DNA from: an uncultured Lachnospiraceae bacterium
GTDB lineage: Bacteria > Bacillota > Clostridia > Lachnospirales > Lachnospiraceae
DNA length: 64,000 bases
Direction: 5' to 3'
Assembly: GCA_910576975.1 (NCBI GenBank)
Contig: CAJTJY010000001.1
Span: forward strand, 62,001-126,000
Of the stretch, positions 62,990 to 64,000 are shown piece by piece; the stretch's first letter is position 1; every line of letters starts with the position of its first letter. The position numbers were made by a program, and so were the translations under genes. Below the pieces are notes generated by a model. It ran no database searches, was not told where the DNA came from, and worked only from the letters and a program-made list of their open reading frames with translations.

Positions 62990-63358
62990 TTATTCAGAGA
63001 GCTTATCAACAGCAAGAGAAGCCGTAGGTTGAAAATATATGTCTTTTCCGTTATTGCTCTCGTACATAAAATCCTTTAACGGCTTGCTCGTATATTTTGA
63101 GAAATCGCCGTAGATGGCAAATCTCACGCCATAGTTGATAAACTTTTGCAATATTTCTCCTGCGAGGCAAGTGCTCAAGACAAAGAAGTCATTTACAATA
63201 GCCTCCTTGTTTATGGCAATATTAGTGCAGCCCGTTTCGTATTTTACTGTCATAATCAGGTCCAACGCAGACTGAACGTCTGTAATCAGCAATTGGTCAC
63301 TGCTGATAACTGCAACCTCTATATTATTTTTCTTTATAACTTCTGTTTTCTTTTGCAT
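62990..63358 (-). CDS. DUF4180 family protein
   Basis: 122 aa, a STAS-like small domain protein: VAVISSDQLLITDVQSALDLIMTVKYETGCTNIAINKEAIVNDFFVLSTCLAGEILQKFINYGVRFAIYGDFSKYTSKPLKDFMYESNNG is the DUF4180 core. Role unknown; commonly a single cytoplasmic protein. AGGAGG lies 10 bases before the ATG. Confidence 0.85.
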   Translation of the reverse strand: MQKKTEVIKKNNIEVAVISSDQLLITDVQSALDLIMTVKYETGCTNIAINKEAIVNDFFVLSTCLAGEILQKFINYGVRFAIYGDFSKYTSKPLKDFMYESNNGKDIYFQPTASLAVDKLSE

Positions 63359-63508
63359 TTCTTTTCTACCTCCTGCTATGCGTACAAACTGTCAATCAAA
63401 TGGTCAACCAGCAGCTGTTGACTCATATAATTGAATTTCTCGATTTATTTTCCTGTTCCTCGGTTAACTTGTTTTATAAAACTTATGCAAAGAATTCTGA
63501 AATACTGA

Positions 63509-64000
63509 TTATATGTGCAAGTCTTTCTTACAAAATACAATAATCCCTATTGCATAAAGAGCAATAGCTCCAATCAGCAGCGTCAGCGATCCAATGACGG
63601 CGCCGCTTTCACCAGCCACGATCCCATTTGCGTCAAAGAGGGTAAAGAATGTGAAATGCTTCATTACGTCTGCCTTTTCACCAGCATTTGCCAACATTTG
63701 AAGGACATACATAAGCCCTGGGACGCCCGCCCCGAAAGCAATACTGTATTTCGTATCGGAAAATATGCAAGAAGAAAAAAAGCAGATGCCCCCAATAAAT
63801 AAATGCAGGCATGCAAGAGCAGCGTTTAAGGTTAACAGCTCTGATATTGCCAACTCCCCAGGAAAACATGTTTGCGCTATCGTTACTTCCAGTCCGGTTG
63901 CATAAATCATAAGCAGCAATGTTCCACTGATGAGAACAGACACTTGCGTTATTGCAATCGTGCTGCGTTTTATCGGCGCCGCTAATAATGTTACCATGGA
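63509..64000 (-). CDS. ABC transporter permease, 3' part
   Basis: About 163 C-terminal residues; the 5' end lies beyond the window. Four membrane helices (TQVSVLISGTLLLMIYATGLEV, AALACLHLFIGGICFFSSCIF, AFGAGVPGLMYVLQMLAN, GSLTLLIGAIALYAIGIIVFCKK). The cytoplasmic loop LLAAPIKRSTIAITQ is typical of ABC-2 permeases, and FFTLFDANGIVAG suits the subgroup often annotated as bacteriocin or multidrug ABC-2 permease. An ATPase gene should lie just outside. Confidence 0.75.
   Translation of the reverse strand, partial: SMVTLLAAPIKRSTIAITQVSVLISGTLLLMIYATGLEVTIAQTCFPGELAISELLTLNAALACLHLFIGGICFFSSCIFSDTKYSIAFGAGVPGLMYVLQMLANAGEKADVMKHFTFFTLFDANGIVAGESGAVIGSLTLLIGAIALYAIGIIVFCKKDLHI

Noticed and set aside
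1..64000. CRISPR arrays, tRNA or rRNA genes
   Set aside because: No regularly spaced repeats, no cloverleaf with CCA-type end and no rRNA-like stretches were seen on either strand.

Overview
The window reads as chromosome of a low-to-mid GC Firmicute of class Clostridia, most like family Lachnospiraceae. The evidence is strong AGGAGG-type ribosome binding sites, frequent TTG/GTG starts, a HrcA/CIRCE-type site ahead of clpB, a txpA-like type I toxin, an Aminotran_MocR-type aspartate aminotransferase, a DUF512 protein next to der-plsY-gpsA, and siphophage-type tail genes of Firmicutes style. The species cannot be named from the sequence alone.

Layout. 1-14.7 kb is ordinary core chromosome, all on the minus strand: the start of a C_GCAxxG_C_C protein, nadC and nadB behind a large hybrid sensor kinase, a ParC/ParE topoisomerase pair, a small Ser/Thr kinase, gpsA, plsY, der and a DUF512 radical-SAM-like protein. 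14.7-16.8 kb is a decayed strip: a 37-residue membrane peptide, a radical SAM protein without its N-terminal Cys motif, a frameshifted small ORF, a broken HMUDK_hel-type (5-hmdU DNA kinase helical domain) gene and one unknown gene.

16.8-42.5 kb is the exceptional part. A tyrosine-recombinase-fold protein that seems to lack the catalytic residues is divergent from a two-barrel, single-polypeptide RNA polymerase of the YonO / eukaryotic-RDR type, with the DxDGD metal-binding motif intact. The polymerase is read in two frames, and a zinc-ribbon protein follows it with an ATGA overlap. A 75-bp dyad element then precedes a complete non-contractile tail and lysis module: possible chaperone, tail tube, small Zn protein, roughly 2.3k-residue tape measure, Tal fused to an S74 chaperone, Dit, a BppU/Peptidase_G2-like fiber, XhlA-like protein, holin, amidase and M15 peptidase. 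There is no terminase, portal, capsid, protease or active integrase. The simplest model is a domesticated tail-like particle (tailocin-like) locus with its own RNA polymerase, or the tail half of a prophage that kept that polymerase. The polymerase frame break and a 0.9-kb insert inside the tape measure gene mean that activity in this strain must be tested.

42.7-64 kb returns to chromosome: an AgrC/AgrA-like pair, a secreted Fn3/Ig-like protein, a GH13 amylase, a two-gene ThrE-type exporter, an O-antigen-ligase-like protein, a metallo-beta-lactamase-fold protein, a small alarmone synthetase, an aspartate aminotransferase, rarA, a polysaccharide deacetylase, clpB with CIRCE, a txpA/ratA-like toxin-antitoxin beside a phage primase remnant, a GntR-ABC operon, a DUF4180 protein and a partial ABC permease. 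Two copies of a palindromic MITE with identical ends and 8-bp target duplications sit between the tyrosine-recombinase-fold gene and the polymerase, and upstream of rarA.
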